From Apostichopus japonicus (lineage: Eukaryota > Echinodermata > Holothuroidea > Aspidochirotida > Stichopodidae): 64,000 nucleotides of DNA. The stretch is taken from assembly GCF_037975245.1 (NCBI RefSeq), contig NC_092574.1, forward strand, positions 20,781,213-20,845,212, given 5' to 3'. Numbering within the stretch: the stretch's first letter is position 1; each line of letters starts with the position of its first letter. Positions 10,408 through 22,425 of this stretch are shown here, one piece after another. The notes under the pieces are model-generated. The model worked only from the letters and a program-made list of their open reading frames with translations, was not told the DNA's origin and made no database searches. The position numbers and the translations under genes are program-made.

Positions 10408-12368
10408 CAGGTGCGTATCCAGGGGGGGGGGGGCGTTGGGGGCGCGCGCCCCCCGGGTAAGGAAAAGAGGAGAGAAAAAAAGAGAAGAAAAAAGGGAAAA
10501 GGAGGGGGAAAAAAGAAAAGGAGGAGAGGAAGGAAGGGAAAAGAAAAAGAAAAATGAGAGAAAAAGGACAAAAGGAGGGAGTAGAAGATAGCCAAGACCT
10601 CGGGAAGAGAAAGAGGAACAGTCATAGTTAAAGCGCTGATCCCTATAATACACACAGGGTATAGCCAGTGACAGATCAAGGATTACGGAGGGGGTGTGCG
10701 CCTCACCCTACCCCTTACACCGACAACTCCATTTTTGACGTTTCCATTTTTCCTCTCTCACTAATGTATTTATATAAATACTATATATGGTCTATCATAA
10801 CACGTGTGTGTGTATATGGACGCCTTAAACAATTGTACAATTGTGCTATATGGAACCAACTGTGGCTGGTCTTGAACTCGACCGAGTCGTCGGGGTACAT
10901 GACGCATTTCGGGAAGGGGGCGACCGCCCCCCCCCCCCCCCGAGCAAATTTTCTTTATGACATCGCTAGTAATTTCAAAATAGACAATGCTAAGATGCAA
11001 CTTACAAGGCCTGGGAAGTGTCATTTCCAGCGATCTGGGAGGCATTTTCGGCCAAAATTTTTCTTGTACTCTTCGCGCCAACTCATGGTGGCGCTTCGCT
11101 TAGATAGTTTGCCTACAGGCTTGGCCCCTCCCTTGGCAATTACTCGCTACACGCCTGTTCGAATTTGTAAAGCAAAGAGCAGATATAACATCATATCAGT
11201 GAGCATTGAAATGAATGTTCCACGATGAACAGCCTCAAAAACTGTCTATGTGTGTAGTTAAAGGCGTAGGAGCCCAATTGGATTTGGGGGCTGTAATGAC
11301 TTGCCCGAAAAAAAAGCCAAAATTTTTCGCGCGCGAAAAATCAATGCCAATATCATATAAGCAAGCATCGGTCATTACAGTGCATGGCATCGTGTACCGC
11401 ATGGTCCGTGAAAGTTGCACAGTATACCACTGGATGCTATGTAAATAACAAAATGTCTTATGTAGATGGAGAAAAATCATACAGATCCATTTATGTCAAA
11501 ACTCTCTTTTACAGTAGTAATGTCGGCCAAGCTTAGAACTTTATTTTAATTACCAAGGAGATCATTTTTAAGCTATTCATTGCTATTTATTTTTCTTTCA
11601 GTAGGTGCCCGAAAAAGATGGGGAAAAATTTGGTTGCGGGGGGGGGGGAGGGGGGCTGCAGCCACCGCCTCCTACGGGACCTACGCCTATGTGTGTAGTG
11701 TTCGGTTTCGATATACCTGATATCGGAAATATCTGCTATTTTTCATTCCCTTCAACCAAGTTTTATAATAGCCATTATAAGAGGTTGCAATATTTCTACA
11801 CCAATAAATTAACTGTGTCGGAATTTTCCAAAATTTCCTCACCAACATTCTTCATCATACTTTCCTCTACTCGTGCAACTTTGACCTGTCTGTTAGGGGT
11901 TCAAGGAGGTTTTTCTATATTGCTTGTCCATAGATTGAATTTTGTGCAACATTATGGGTATGTTTTGAAGTGATTTTATTCACGAGAAATCTGAATTTTT
12001 AAATTCTCAACAAATAATGGGCTTAAAACCTTGAAAAGTGGGGCTTTCGGATATTGTGGGCCGTGACGTAGAATCACCTACAAAAGCAATGATCCATAGG
12101 ACATGCAATAAGGTCGAACATGATGTGTGACTGGTGACAATCTTCAAAAAGGTTATATGGATGGAAAAAACTTTTGGGAAATACTTGGTTCTCAGGCAAA
12201 AGTGTACATCTGGTTGGTCATTTTCAAGCCCGAGAAGTGCTATTTCCGGTGATCTGGGGGGTATCAAAACCAGAAATTTCCTTGTACGCTGCGCGCCAAC
12301 CGATGGTGGCGCTCCGCTTAGATAGTAATTCGCGCCCCCCGGGTTAGAAAATCCTGGATACGCGCCTG
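10408..12368. mobile_element. hAT-like non-autonomous element, composite interior
   Basis: The ends are CAGGTGCGTATCCAGG and CCTGGATACGCGCCTG, a 16-bp inverted pair with one mismatch. ATTTG flanks both sides directly (10403-10407 and 12369-12373), a 5-bp target duplication. Inside are long G or C runs and at least two reverse-oriented copies of a module (near 11020-11115 and 12225-12325) containing GTGGCGCTTCGCTTAGATAG or a close variant, which is the subterminal block of the related elements at 14253, 29777 and 56868. A nested end near 11157 (ACACGCCTG) suggests that one element inserted into another. No transposase frame. Confidence 0.75.
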
Positions 12369-12599
12369 ATTTGTGTACATAAAAGAGTCCTTGAAAATCT
12401 TCCGTAAGTATCTTTGCAGTTTAAAACCTGCCGGGATATTAGAAATAAAGTTACTGGATAACTGAATGACGGTGGCCCAATGAATGTTTGAGTGATTAAT
12501 TGGTATATTTTGGAAAAATGCTTGACAAAGCCTATTATGGCCTCCAAAGGCCTATTCATATACAATCAAATGTGTAGGTCTTCGCGCAAAGTTGGTCGA

Positions 12600-14240
12600 A
12601 TTGCGGGATGGGGGGGGGGTGAGGGGGACCCTTCTTCTTTTGAGTGTGGGTTATTGCCGGGTGTGGGAGGGGAAAGGTATCGGTGGCCGTTGTCAGCGAA
12701 AATTAGGCAAACTGACAATTTTAAAAGGGAAAAATGAAAAGATACGTACTAAATACCGTACTAATAATATAAAGTACGTATAGGCCTATACGTTCCCTTT
12801 CGCTTTTTCGGTTTTATCGAATGAACTTGGGTGGGGTACACGGTATGCACATAACTGTACATTTAATTACACTTTACACACCTTTAACTGGATGTTTGTG
12901 TTTTGGTTGAATAATTACTTCAGCGAGTTAGGCCTATATATAGCAGCCCCATTCCCCTAACTTCACACGATTAATAAAGACAAGAAAATATGTTACTGAC
13001 AAAGTTAAAGTAGGCCTACATTATATTTTTTCATTTTAAAATATTAAAAGCTACCCAATTTCATTATTCATGGGGTGCTCAAAGCCCGCCCCACCCCCTC
13101 GGCCTTTCGCCACGTCTGGATCTTATAGTTGGTGGGCTAAAGCCTACAGTAATTAACTCCTCGAATATGTTATCACGAGATGGTGACAAACTACATTAGC
13201 TATACAGTATAAGATGAGTTTCTGTCATACGCAAGGAGAGTGTGAACGAAATTAATAGAAAAGTCATTCTCGATTTCCAAAATAATGGAGCCTGAAAAGT
13301 CATTACGACACTGGCCATATATACTGAAAGATTTTCAAAGATTTTAATAAGTTTATAATTATATTGCCGTCTGTTGATCACCATTTCCCCTCTTTGTTAA
13401 TGAATGAGGGGAGATAATCAGTTTGCCATTTGGAAAAAAAAAACTTTGTAGATATCGTTAAAAAAAATCAAATTAGTGAAGTTGATATAAGCTATTTATC
13501 TCTCAATGGTATTGTATTCTTCTTCACGAAATAGCCTAGCAAACATGGTTTTGTCATATTTTATTTCTTTCTTTGCTATGTAGGCCTTGAGTTTGTCCTA
13601 TCTGATTATAGGTAGGGGGGGAGGGGGGGGGGGATTGGAGGTGAAGACATGACATCCTGGCAGCGCATAATGTATTTACTGACGGAAGAAAGTATAAACA
13701 ATAACGTGATGTATAGTAATATGTATATGTAAAGCATAATATATAACGTCTGGCAGACATCGAATTCAGGCAGTGATTTTCACTTTAAAGGACATGGAAG
13801 GTCTTTTTTCGGATAAGGGGTGTAGGGGGTGGGGTAGGGGGTTTATGATTAAACGTAAAGGTGGAGAGTTTTAATATCACTGGACAACATGAAAGAAGTT
13901 TAGGTTCTGGCAGTTACTTCAAGTAATTTTGTGCGAGGAGTAACGGAGGGATCGGAAGGGTCGGGACGGGACGGGACAGGAATATAACATGAAAATACAT
14001 GAGGATGTATAATGAAATCACCTTTGCATCATGATTCCGGTCAGAAACGTTCTGTGATATAAAACTGAATATATTTCATCCGGCTAGGGACATAACGACT
14101 CTGCACGGCAAACAGAGAGAAAATCATTGATCGTTGGCCTATTAGAAGTAGTGTAGTAAAACTCCCAAGCTATACTATTTACTCGTATGAATAACATATG
14201 CAAAATATTAATTAGGGTAAAGCGATCCTTTCAACAAGGT
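12600..14240. other. Intergenic, no gene supported
   Basis: The stretch contains G-rich runs (12605-12625, 13613-13635, 13800-13845), scattered TAGGCCTA motifs and AT-rich sequence. The short frames here are made by G-runs or AT-rich DNA. Confidence 0.4.
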
Positions 14241-14252
14241 CTCTCACATAAT

Positions 14253-15286
14253 CAGGCGCGTAGCCAGGAATTTGCCAAGGGAGGGGCGAAATTGTAGATT
14301 CGGCATTGCAAACTATCTAAGCGTAGCGCCACCATGATTGGCGCGAAGCGTACAAGAAAATTTTGGCTGAAAATGCCTCCCAGATCGCTGGAAATGGCAC
14401 TTCCTAGGCCTTGTTAGTTGCATTGTAATATTGTGACGAGCCCGGCTCCTCCGATAGTGATACTTTATCGGGACTCGCGATAGAAAGGTACTGGGATATC
14501 TTGATGCCGTATTTATGCTTCTTCAGGAGATGTCTCGAACGGGCGAAAACAATGAGTTCACAGAAAAACAATTTGACGAGATAGGATTTGATTATTGATT
14601 CGGTATAATTTCTTCTCTGTCGATTCTCTTTACAAACAAAACTAAATTACAATGATTTGACTTGACTTGACTCCGTCAATTAAACAATTAGGAGTGATGA
14701 AATAGTAACGAAGCAATGACGAACTGATCACGGAGCGCTGACGGAGTGAAGTGAAGTGATAAAACTTTCGGCCTCCTTTTCCTTTTAAACCTTACTTCCA
14801 TAAAATCCCACTGCGCACAATCAGTAGGCAGCCAATGACCTGACCATCCTGTATTAACCTAACGATATAAAAATAAGTGCACTGGCACTGATCTGCCCTG
14901 ATTGGTTGGGAGTTTGGAAGTCCATCCCCTTTCTTATGGAAACTTCCATACCACGTGAGAGAACCTTCTCGAATGTTCCACAGACATAATGGAATCTATT
15001 TTGGGAAAAGGCCCTGTACCAAGATTCAATAAGATAGTTAAAAACTTCTCGTGGGAAAACTGAATCCATGACCTAGATAAATACATAAGAGGCCTGTAAG
15101 GTGTCTCGATGGAGTGTTTCGGTAACATCAAAGAGATGGTATCACTATTTCATAACAGCATCTTAGCATTTTCTCTTTTGAAAATACTAGCGATATCATA
15201 AAAACATTTAATAAAAATTTAAAAATATGCTCAAGGGGGGGGGGGCGGCTGCCCCTTCGCCCCCCCCCCCCTTGGCTACGCGCCTG
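14253..15286. mobile_element. hAT-like non-autonomous element with perfect 8-bp target duplication
   Basis: The ends are CAGGCGCGTAGCCAGG and (reverse complemented) CAGGCGCGTAGCCAAGG. CACATAAT is repeated exactly at 14245-14252 and 15287-15294, the 8-bp duplication that hAT transposases make. The subterminal module with AGCGTAGCGCCACCATG (near 14320) is shared with the elements at 10408, 29777 and 56868. The interior is interrupted by a solo LTR (14424-15157). No transposase frame, so it would depend on an enzyme supplied elsewhere. Confidence 0.9.
14424..15157. mobile_element. Solo LTR nested in the hAT-like element
   Basis: The segment starts TGTAATATTGTGACGAGCC, ends TTCATAACA, and is flanked by GCAT on both sides (14420-14423 and 15158-15161), a 4-bp duplication. 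When it is removed, the flanks join into the sequence seen uninterrupted in the related element near 10990-11025 (reverse strand), confirming an insertion. A TATAAAAATA box lies near 14866. The family is probably Ty3/Gypsy-like; the start resembles the LTR at 32689. Confidence 0.75.
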
Positions 15287-15867
15287 CACATAATTATCTG
15301 GATACAATATTACAGAATTGAAAAGGCAATGGCACTTCTATCATGGTGAGACAAACAAATGTTTGAGGAATATCAAAAGGTTAAAACCAATTGCTTTCTC
15401 CAGTGGTTCTGATGTTGACGTACACTAAAGATGTTTAGGAGGCTCAAGTAGCAGTTTTTATGAAGGTAGGCTCACCAAAGTGCGTTACGGGGGACACATA
15501 AAAGAAAACATTAAAACACCGTCAGCATTGCACAGATAAATGAATGAGAGGCAGTCTAAGAAATATAAGAATGAAACGACAAAAAAAAAGAACGGGTTAC
15601 CATCATGTAAACACCAAATGACAAGAGATAATGGCAAATTACCGCTAAAGGAGCTATTAAGCAGACATTTATTCGTCATTTACCGAAGTTTAAATATACT
15701 ATTTATCAGCCTTGACAGTAGCCATGCATTGTTTTCGTAGAATTTCCAATTACAATTCTTTATTAACTTGCTTTGACTTCGTTCCTCAGAACCGTGTATT
15801 TTTTAGAAAGTGGTTGAAGGAAGGCACATTTTGAGAAAAATATAAATATATATTCATACACATAGAC

Positions 15868-15932
15868 ACACAGACATATATATATATGTAGGCCTATATA
15901 TATATATTTGTTTATATACATATATATATGTT

Positions 15933-15965
<33 letters not shown>

Positions 15966-16001
15966 ATATATATATATATATAATATATATATATATACAC
16001 G

Positions 16002-16039
<38 letters not shown>

Positions 16040-16040
16040 G

Positions 16041-16121
<81 letters not shown>

Positions 16122-16130
16122 TTTATATAT
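15868..16130. repeat. (TA)n microsatellite with interruptions
   Basis: A long TA tract interrupted by CACGGTG and ACGGTA units. Frames reading Tyr-Ile repeats through it are artefacts. Confidence 0.95.
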
Positions 16131-16873
16131 TTTATATTTTTTTTCTTATATATATTTTTTACATTCATATATATTTGAAAGGAACAACATATTCACATGA
16201 GGTGGGTTCGGCGCAGTCTTTAAAGTATTCGGTTTAATCAGAATTCCTACAGTTCGCCATCACTTTGGTAATCAATTTCGTAGAAACACCTCCTTGATAT
16301 ATAACTGTAGCTGCCTGGTATAACTGCTTATACTGTTGTATATGAGTCACCCTGTTTGATTATGTTTGGACATTATTTACCATTTTCCTTTAACAGTATA
16401 AGAACTTGCTTCTATCTAAAAACAAAATAAGGGTGAGTCATATCATACGACTAACTAATTCCCTCAAAACATCTAAATAACGGAAGGTTAGACTCGAGTT
16501 TCTTTTTGTTTGACATTTTGACTACCATATCAGCCTTTTGATGCCGATATATTGCACTAACCATGCGGTATAGAATAGACTTAGTTTTGATGTGATGTAG
16601 ACCGTTAGAATAAACATCGCTACCAGTCCAGGTTGAATTTATACCATTTCGTTTAATATTATGCACGGGGGTGGGGGGGGGTGGGATCTTTTATACATCT
16701 CAGGCTCATCGATTAAGGGGATTGTTGACTACATATTCTAACACAAAGACCATTAGGCATTTCCCGTAGTTGCAACACAATCCTCAGTAGGCCTATAGAA
16801 GCAACATAAGACATTTTATGTTGCCTCAAATAACACGTTTACAATGCATTACTAATTGTTCATTAAAGCTTTC

Positions 16874-17055
16874 GTATTTAGATCCTCCTGCAAGCAGGAA
16901 CTCGCGAAGAAGCCTCGTTGGCTTATCAAAGCCACAAGTTGACCGAAGTCAGTCTCTTAAATTGATATTTAACGTCCATGATTATGAATTGTCAATTGTC
17001 AACAACTCTGTAACTGGACGACACACATAAATCTTGGAGTGACTCGAACCGTTTG
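16874..17055 (-). mobile_element. SINE family B, minus strand, tRNA head truncated
   Basis: The reverse complement matches the plus-strand copy at 53752-53975 block by block: CGGTTCGAGTCACTCC, a GTTGACAATT block, CATGGACGTTAAAT, GCTTTGATAAGCCAA and a terminal CAGGAGGATCTAA. The tRNA-like head is cut off just before the B box. Confidence 0.75.
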
Positions 17056-17449
17056 CGAACCTTTTTATTTTATATGAAATTAAAAGAACATGTTTTGGCC
17101 AATTATTAGAATTAAAAACAAGCAAAACAATGGATCGACGTAAGCAGTGAAGACTATACTGTCATCATCAATTGAGCCTTAACGGCACATTCAAGATATT
17201 TAGCCTGCATTCAGTAAAGTTGATTATCTTGAAATCAGAATAGATATAGGAGCCAACAAAAATACTAGCTCTCCATTTTGTCTTTGTTGTTGTTGTTGGA
17301 CTATGTTGTATCACGACTTTGTCGAACGTCATCCTTGTAATAACACAAAACAAAATGAAGAATAACGTCTCGCATCAAGGTCAAGGTTTCACACGATTTT
17401 GCAACAGATAACCCTATACCATTGGTAACTTATTGCCATATATCCTTTT

Positions 17450-17760
17450 AAGGCTTGTCTTTAACGGGATATTCAGGTGGACGAAATTGATTTGCTTTAT
17501 AAACGTGCTGGGAAGTTTCTGTATCATTAGGGTCATGACCATGCACATCCTCATACCATATATACCCAACTTATATTTTTGCTTTTCTGTCAAATAAGTC
17601 CGAGTGGTATTTTGTGAATGCATCAGCAGAGTGAGTGTCGTCACGACAATTGGCAATTCAGCTGAAAATTTTTTGTTTTACTTCATAATATGTTTACTTA
17701 CCTGTTCATATAGAGGACAAAAATATCTCTCAATAAAATCATTTGCAGTTGGATGAAAGT
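17450..17760 (-). pseudogene. Coding remnant or unrecognised exons, minus strand
   Basis: An exon at 17760-17702 (acceptor TCTGTATTCAG, perfect donor GTAAGT) reads FHPTANDFIERYFCPLYEQ. A second acceptor (TTTTCAG) opens at 17661, but the joined frame stops after six codons. A different frame there gives strongly protein-like blocks (DDTHSADAFTKYHSDLFDRK, then YEDVHGHDPNDTETSQHVYK and FRPPEYPVKDKP) separated by an in-frame TAA and preceded by TGA. Either the gene is decayed or the splicing is not as I read it. No family was recognised. Confidence 0.4.
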
Positions 17761-18479
17761 CTGAATACAGATAGATTTGACAGCTAATCGTTAAACATTC
17801 CAAATGTTTTAGTTTTCAAACATAAAGCTAACGTATTACAATATGAAAGTAAAGCTTTAGAAGACCCTTTACCGTTATTACATCAAACACCAACTACTAT
17901 GATCTGCTCCAGGGAAGAATAGATCGTGCAAGCATTTCACAATTCAAAGTATACGTTTTTTTTTTTCAATCAACAGCACCTCATTTTAGATACAATATAC
18001 TGAGGTGGGTTTTTTTTCCATAAAACTGTATGAAGTACTTTTAGTTTTCCATATAAGGAATATCCCTTAAGTTTAGAACTTCTCGGGGTCTTAGATTGTG
18101 CAAGCACGCCATCGTCTTACAATGCAACACAACAATTGAAACGATATTTGTTTGAGGAAATTGTTCTCACTGTGCACCTGTTTCAATAATCTAACAATCC
18201 CGCTGCAACTTTTCAACCGTTGCCCAAAATGAAGAGGTAACTATAGTAACAATTCTCGGCTCGAGTGCTTTAGGCTGTAATAGCCTTCACGACGACACTG
18301 TCTCCCGATTCCGTGTGAACACAATACAATGTTGTGAATAATTATTACGTCACTTCATGAAAGCTCCTATGATTGGTTCAACTTCAGAACCAGGGAATTT
18401 CCTATTTAAATAATGTACAGTACCATGGTATATACTCTGTCCATCATTTAAGAGGAAAATATTACTGCAAAAATCAGAT

Positions 18480-19900
18480 CTCTTTATAGTGTGCAACAGA
18501 ATATATAGATATATATATACCGCTATATCTATATACACACACGCTCACGTATATACATACATATTAGCACTTGGGCAACCTTGGCGAGGAGAAGTCTATT
18601 CATTTGATGACAGGCAGTCGCTGGAAAAAGAAGCTATAATCTGTTTTTACTTTTGCTCCTTTCGCCACAGATTCTAGGCAAAACTTGTGTAATCAGGCAC
18701 GTTTTTACAACGACTGCAGAAACCGTGTTTGGACGAGAAAAAAATAAATTTAATTAGAGAATTTTCGTCACTTTCATTTCGACCACAGGAAAGAATTAAG
18801 TATTCTTCGCCTCTTTCTTTTGGAAAGTGTGTAGGAATTGTTGGAGTTGTTAAGGGGATTTTAAATGGCAAGTATACCTTCAGGGTAAATTGGGGGTTAT
18901 TTTTGGGTTGTCTTCTGTGTTCGCATAGATAGACGGCCGCAGACTCGTTATACTGTTTGAAATAAACCGGCCGTGGAGGATTTCACAAATAGACAGCTTA
19001 TATATGCTTGACTCATTCCAACAGGACGGGCTTTTTGAATTTGGAATAAATTCTGTATTCGTATGATTTTTTTGATATTTAAATCAACGAACCAGCGAGG
19101 AACAGCAGTGTTTAGCATCACTATACTAGGCAGGGGATTTAACTGCATTTATAATTGTTTAATACTGTAATTAATCAACTCCTTGTGACTTTGACAATTT
19201 TTTGGTATATATACGGAAAGATTATTCAAAATGGATATTGCAGCGTTATTACGTAAGTCGAAGTTGTCAAAATGCTAAGATTTGTGTTTCTTTGGCAAAA
19301 AATAAAATCTTTACATACATCAAAAGCATAATACATCACTTATATGTGATTGAATGCCAAAAGCAACTACTGATCGACTCGAATGTACCACTGCAGATTT
19401 TTTTTTGGAGGGGATCAGATCAAGTATCGGAGATTTTTGTTTATTTGATTGTCTAACTTTGCATTCATCTTGCATGGATGTATACAAAACTTATGACGTG
19501 TTTTCTTCAAGAATGATACTTGATCTATAGTTGGATTCATGAAACATGAGAATCGTATACCAAAATAGAATTTACCGTGATTTTAATAGATAGACGTGTG
19601 CGGTAATGATGTCTACATTGATTACATAACAGAAACCTGTTTACTGCTTGCGTGTGAAATTGGACATCTGGATTTGTTTTTCTCCCTTTTCTTCAGTCTG
19701 TTTCGCAATTTCAAACTTAACAATAATATAACTCTTAACAACAATCATATATAAAGATGACAAATCAACATGGATTTTTCATTAATGAGTTCGGTAAAGA
19801 CATTCTTTTCTTGATTTTTCGTTGAATGGATATATTGTATAGTATAGGGTATTGAAAAACGGAAAGACGTATATTTCCAGGATAAATAAATAAATGAACT
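18480..19900. other. Region upstream of the GPCR, no gene supported
   Basis: AT-rich. A small TATA/ATG/donor combination (TATATATA near 19206, ATG at 19230, GTAAGT at 19251) could be a first exon but has no support beyond that. Possible regulatory sequence of the GPCR was not identifiable. Confidence 0.3.
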
Positions 19901-19925
19901 TTAATGCTTAACAAAGAGAATCAAG

Positions 19926-21050
19926 ATGGACTCACTCTACAATTTCGATAGCGATTGTGAAGGCGGGGGTATGAATATCTCCGACGAAGAAGCGAAAGAG
20001 CTCCTTCTATACAGTAATGGTATGGTGTTTTACACACAGTGTATTTTACCTATTTTACTGTTATTGGGATTCTTGGATAATGCTGCCTTCGTTTATGTAG
20101 TCACCAAACAATCGTCTATGAAAACGGCGACGAACCGTTATCTCGTAAACCTTGCGATCGCAGATATAGTATTTCTGCTTTCGGCGATAGGGGAAAAATT
20201 ATGGAAATTTGCCAATTCGCCCCTCGTGGATGACGACATACCCATCGGACCAGTGGGCTGCGTCGTTCTGCCCTTTCTCGTGGATACCGCTTATTTCGCA
20301 TCGCTGTTTTTCGTCACTCTCGTGTCTGCGGAAATCTTCTTCGCCGTCTGTTATCCTAAAGGGAAAAGCTTATTCCAACATAGGACGTGGTCTCTATGGT
20401 TAACAGTTCTGGCTTGGCTGTTGTCCGGTATCACGGCCGGTCTAATAGCGCCGTCTAATACAGGGTTGGAGTATCTCTGTTTCACGTGGTCGGGATCTGA
20501 ACTGACTAAATCTTTACCAGAAGTCTTGGCTATGTGTGGTAGAGAACTACCGTGGTTGAGGACTCTGATGCACGTGGTCCAGATAGTGCCATTCTTCATA
20601 ACGTTATTCCTGAATGCGTTCCTATACGTCAAGATTGTGATTGGTCTCAATCGATCGATAATTCGCCTTCGGTCACACACTTCCGTCAAACGAGACGGCG
20701 ACACACACCTACGGAACCAGATCGCGAGAATGTTAGTCGTTAACGGCGTAATCTTCTTCTTACTTCTCGCACCGTTTGAGATTCTGTCTTTACTGGAAGC
20801 TGTCAATGTTTACCTTAGTACTAGTCACGAGGTCCTCACCTCGACCATAACGAGAGGGCTGATGTACCTCAATTCAGTTGTGAATCCGATCATTTATACA
20901 GCGATGAGTCAACGTTATCGGGAAGCGTTTAAAAATGCTTTTACTCCAACGCCAAAGTGCAGGCTACTTGGATCGTTGCCCAACAGGGGTGGACAACCAA
21001 GTTCTACACAGACGTATTTTAAAATGAGTCAAACAACAACGAAAATATAA
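19926..21050 (+). CDS. Intronless class A (rhodopsin-like) GPCR, peptide-receptor-like, orphan
   Basis: A 374-aa plasma-membrane receptor. The ATG at 19926 follows AATCAAG and gives a short extracellular N-terminus with an NIS glycosylation site at residue 17. Seven hydrophobic segments lie near 34-59, 70-93, 109-143, 154-175, 211-240, 264-292 and 305-328. Family landmarks are present: N52 (TM1), LAIAD with D80 (TM2), C112 and C185 (disulfide pair), W164 (TM4), P222 (TM5) and NPIIY at 320-324 followed by a helix-8-like segment and C345. Two switches are abnormal. The E/DRY motif reads E136-I-F, so arginine 3.50 is isoleucine, and the TM6 CWxP motif reads LLAP (280-283), without tryptophan. 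Single-exon, peptide-receptor-like GPCRs are often expanded in echinoderms. The ligand cannot be assigned, and signalling may be non-canonical or G-protein-independent. Confidence 0.95.
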   Translation: MDSLYNFDSDCEGGGMNISDEEAKELLLYSNGMVFYTQCILPILLLLGFLDNAAFVYVVTKQSSMKTATNRYLVNLAIADIVFLLSAIGEKLWKFANSPLVDDDIPIGPVGCVVLPFLVDTAYFASLFFVTLVSAEIFFAVCYPKGKSLFQHRTWSLWLTVLAWLLSGITAGLIAPSNTGLEYLCFTWSGSELTKSLPEVLAMCGRELPWLRTLMHVVQIVPFFITLFLNAFLYVKIVIGLNRSIIRLRSHTSVKRDGDTHLRNQIARMLVVNGVIFFLLLAPFEILSLLEAVNVYLSTSHEVLTSTITRGLMYLNSVVNPIIYTAMSQRYREAFKNAFTPTPKCRLLGSLPNRGGQPSSTQTYFKMSQTTTKI

Positions 21051-21247
21051 CCTTTTTTCTTTTGGAGGGAGATTATACGCCTTTTTTAATTTATAAAGAC
21101 GCTAAGTATCACATAATGTAGGAGTCTATTCACAGAAATGACTCAGATTATATGCATGCAGCCGTAATACACATGGAAGGCTGCTTTATTGCTTTTGAAA
21201 ATGGCTTCCAGCCTCCTCCCCACCCCCTCCTCCCCCCAAAAAACAGA

Positions 21248-21253
21248 AATAAA
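21248..21253 (+). promoter_or_regulatory. Candidate polyadenylation signal of the GPCR
   Basis: The AATAAA hexamer lies about 200 bases after the GPCR stop. A second AATAAA is at 21669-21674. Which is used cannot be told from sequence. Confidence 0.4.
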
Positions 21254-21699
21254 AAGGAGGGGGAAAAGAACTTAAAATATATCAGCATTGCTGTTACAAC
21301 TACAATCGTAATGTACCATACGTTTACTTCAGAGCCTAATCAAATTCCAAACACCAATGTCATTGAATGTTCGTCTTCTTTTTCTTGTATTTGTTAGCAA
21401 TACCCTGGGCATGTTTGCTATTCTATGAATTATTATAAACATCTCTAGAAATTCGATTGATTTTATTCACATACCGATGCGAATGATGTCAATTGAGTGA
21501 TTGTTTGACACTGCAGAATATATCATATATACTAGCCTGTTGAGTCAATAATCACGGATATAGAATATTGTCTTTCTTTAACAACATATAGCTTGGGATA
21601 GGGGAATAGATTAATCAAATATCGCTTTATGATATATGTCTCTGGGTGTATTTGAGCTATGAGTGCATAATAAAGACCTACATTCGGAATGAGTTATTT

Positions 21700-22350
21700 G
21701 TGTTTACGGGATGATTTCCATTTTCAACAAAATGCAGCTTCATGTAAATATTTACCCTAAAATGTGAATATAACTAAATATAAGTATAAATATAAGTTAA
21801 CAGTTTTTGTTTTGTTTATCATTGAAGGCAATTCGACACCGATATTATTATCAATATGCTACAAATCGTTACAAATCTTACAGCGTGTACCATATAATGA
21901 ATTGCTGCTCATGAAAAAGTTTAAAAAAAAAACTTCAAATATATATACCATAATTTTTCAACCATTCAGATTGACTATGACGTCATGAGTGACCTCACAT
22001 TTACATGAAACGTGTTTTTCTTCACAGTTATTAAATCATGTGGCATCTGCCGATAAATCATATCGTCTACGTTCTATCAGTAATACGTAAATATTTTGAT
22101 TTCTCCAGCTCACTATATGTCACGTGACAATGATTTGCGCCTCCAAAAATGTTGAGCTGCGCGATTCTGTAAGTATAGTATGAAACGTTGAAATTTGTGT
22201 ATTGTTGACAGTTCCATCTGTACAACATTGACCATATACACCTTCCCTTTGTTCTGAGGGGATCAGGGACGACGGAGGCAGGGAGGTACGGATGTGGGGG
22301 GGGTTATTGGTAAAATCTTCCCCCATATTTGTGAAATAACTCGAAAGCGA
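21700..22350. other. Intergenic, no gene supported
   Basis: AT-rich sequence. A minus-strand frame at 22120-22326 is open but lacks convincing splice support on its upstream side. Confidence 0.3.
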
Positions 22351-22352
22351 CT

Positions 22353-22356
<4 letters not shown>

Positions 22357-22424
<68 letters not shown>
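22357..22424. repeat. (TA)n microsatellite
   Basis: A pure TA tract of about 33 units. Confidence 0.95.

Positions 22425-22425
<1 letters not shown>

Noticed and set aside
10343-10679. Overlapping frames on both strands rich in Arg/Gly/Glu or Ser/Phe/Leu
   Set aside because: Purine-rich low complexity inside the hAT-like element.
15908-16237. Tyr-Ile repeat frames here and at 27.5, 40.2, 49.8 and 63.2 kb
   Set aside because: (TA)n tracts read as codons; no coding signal.
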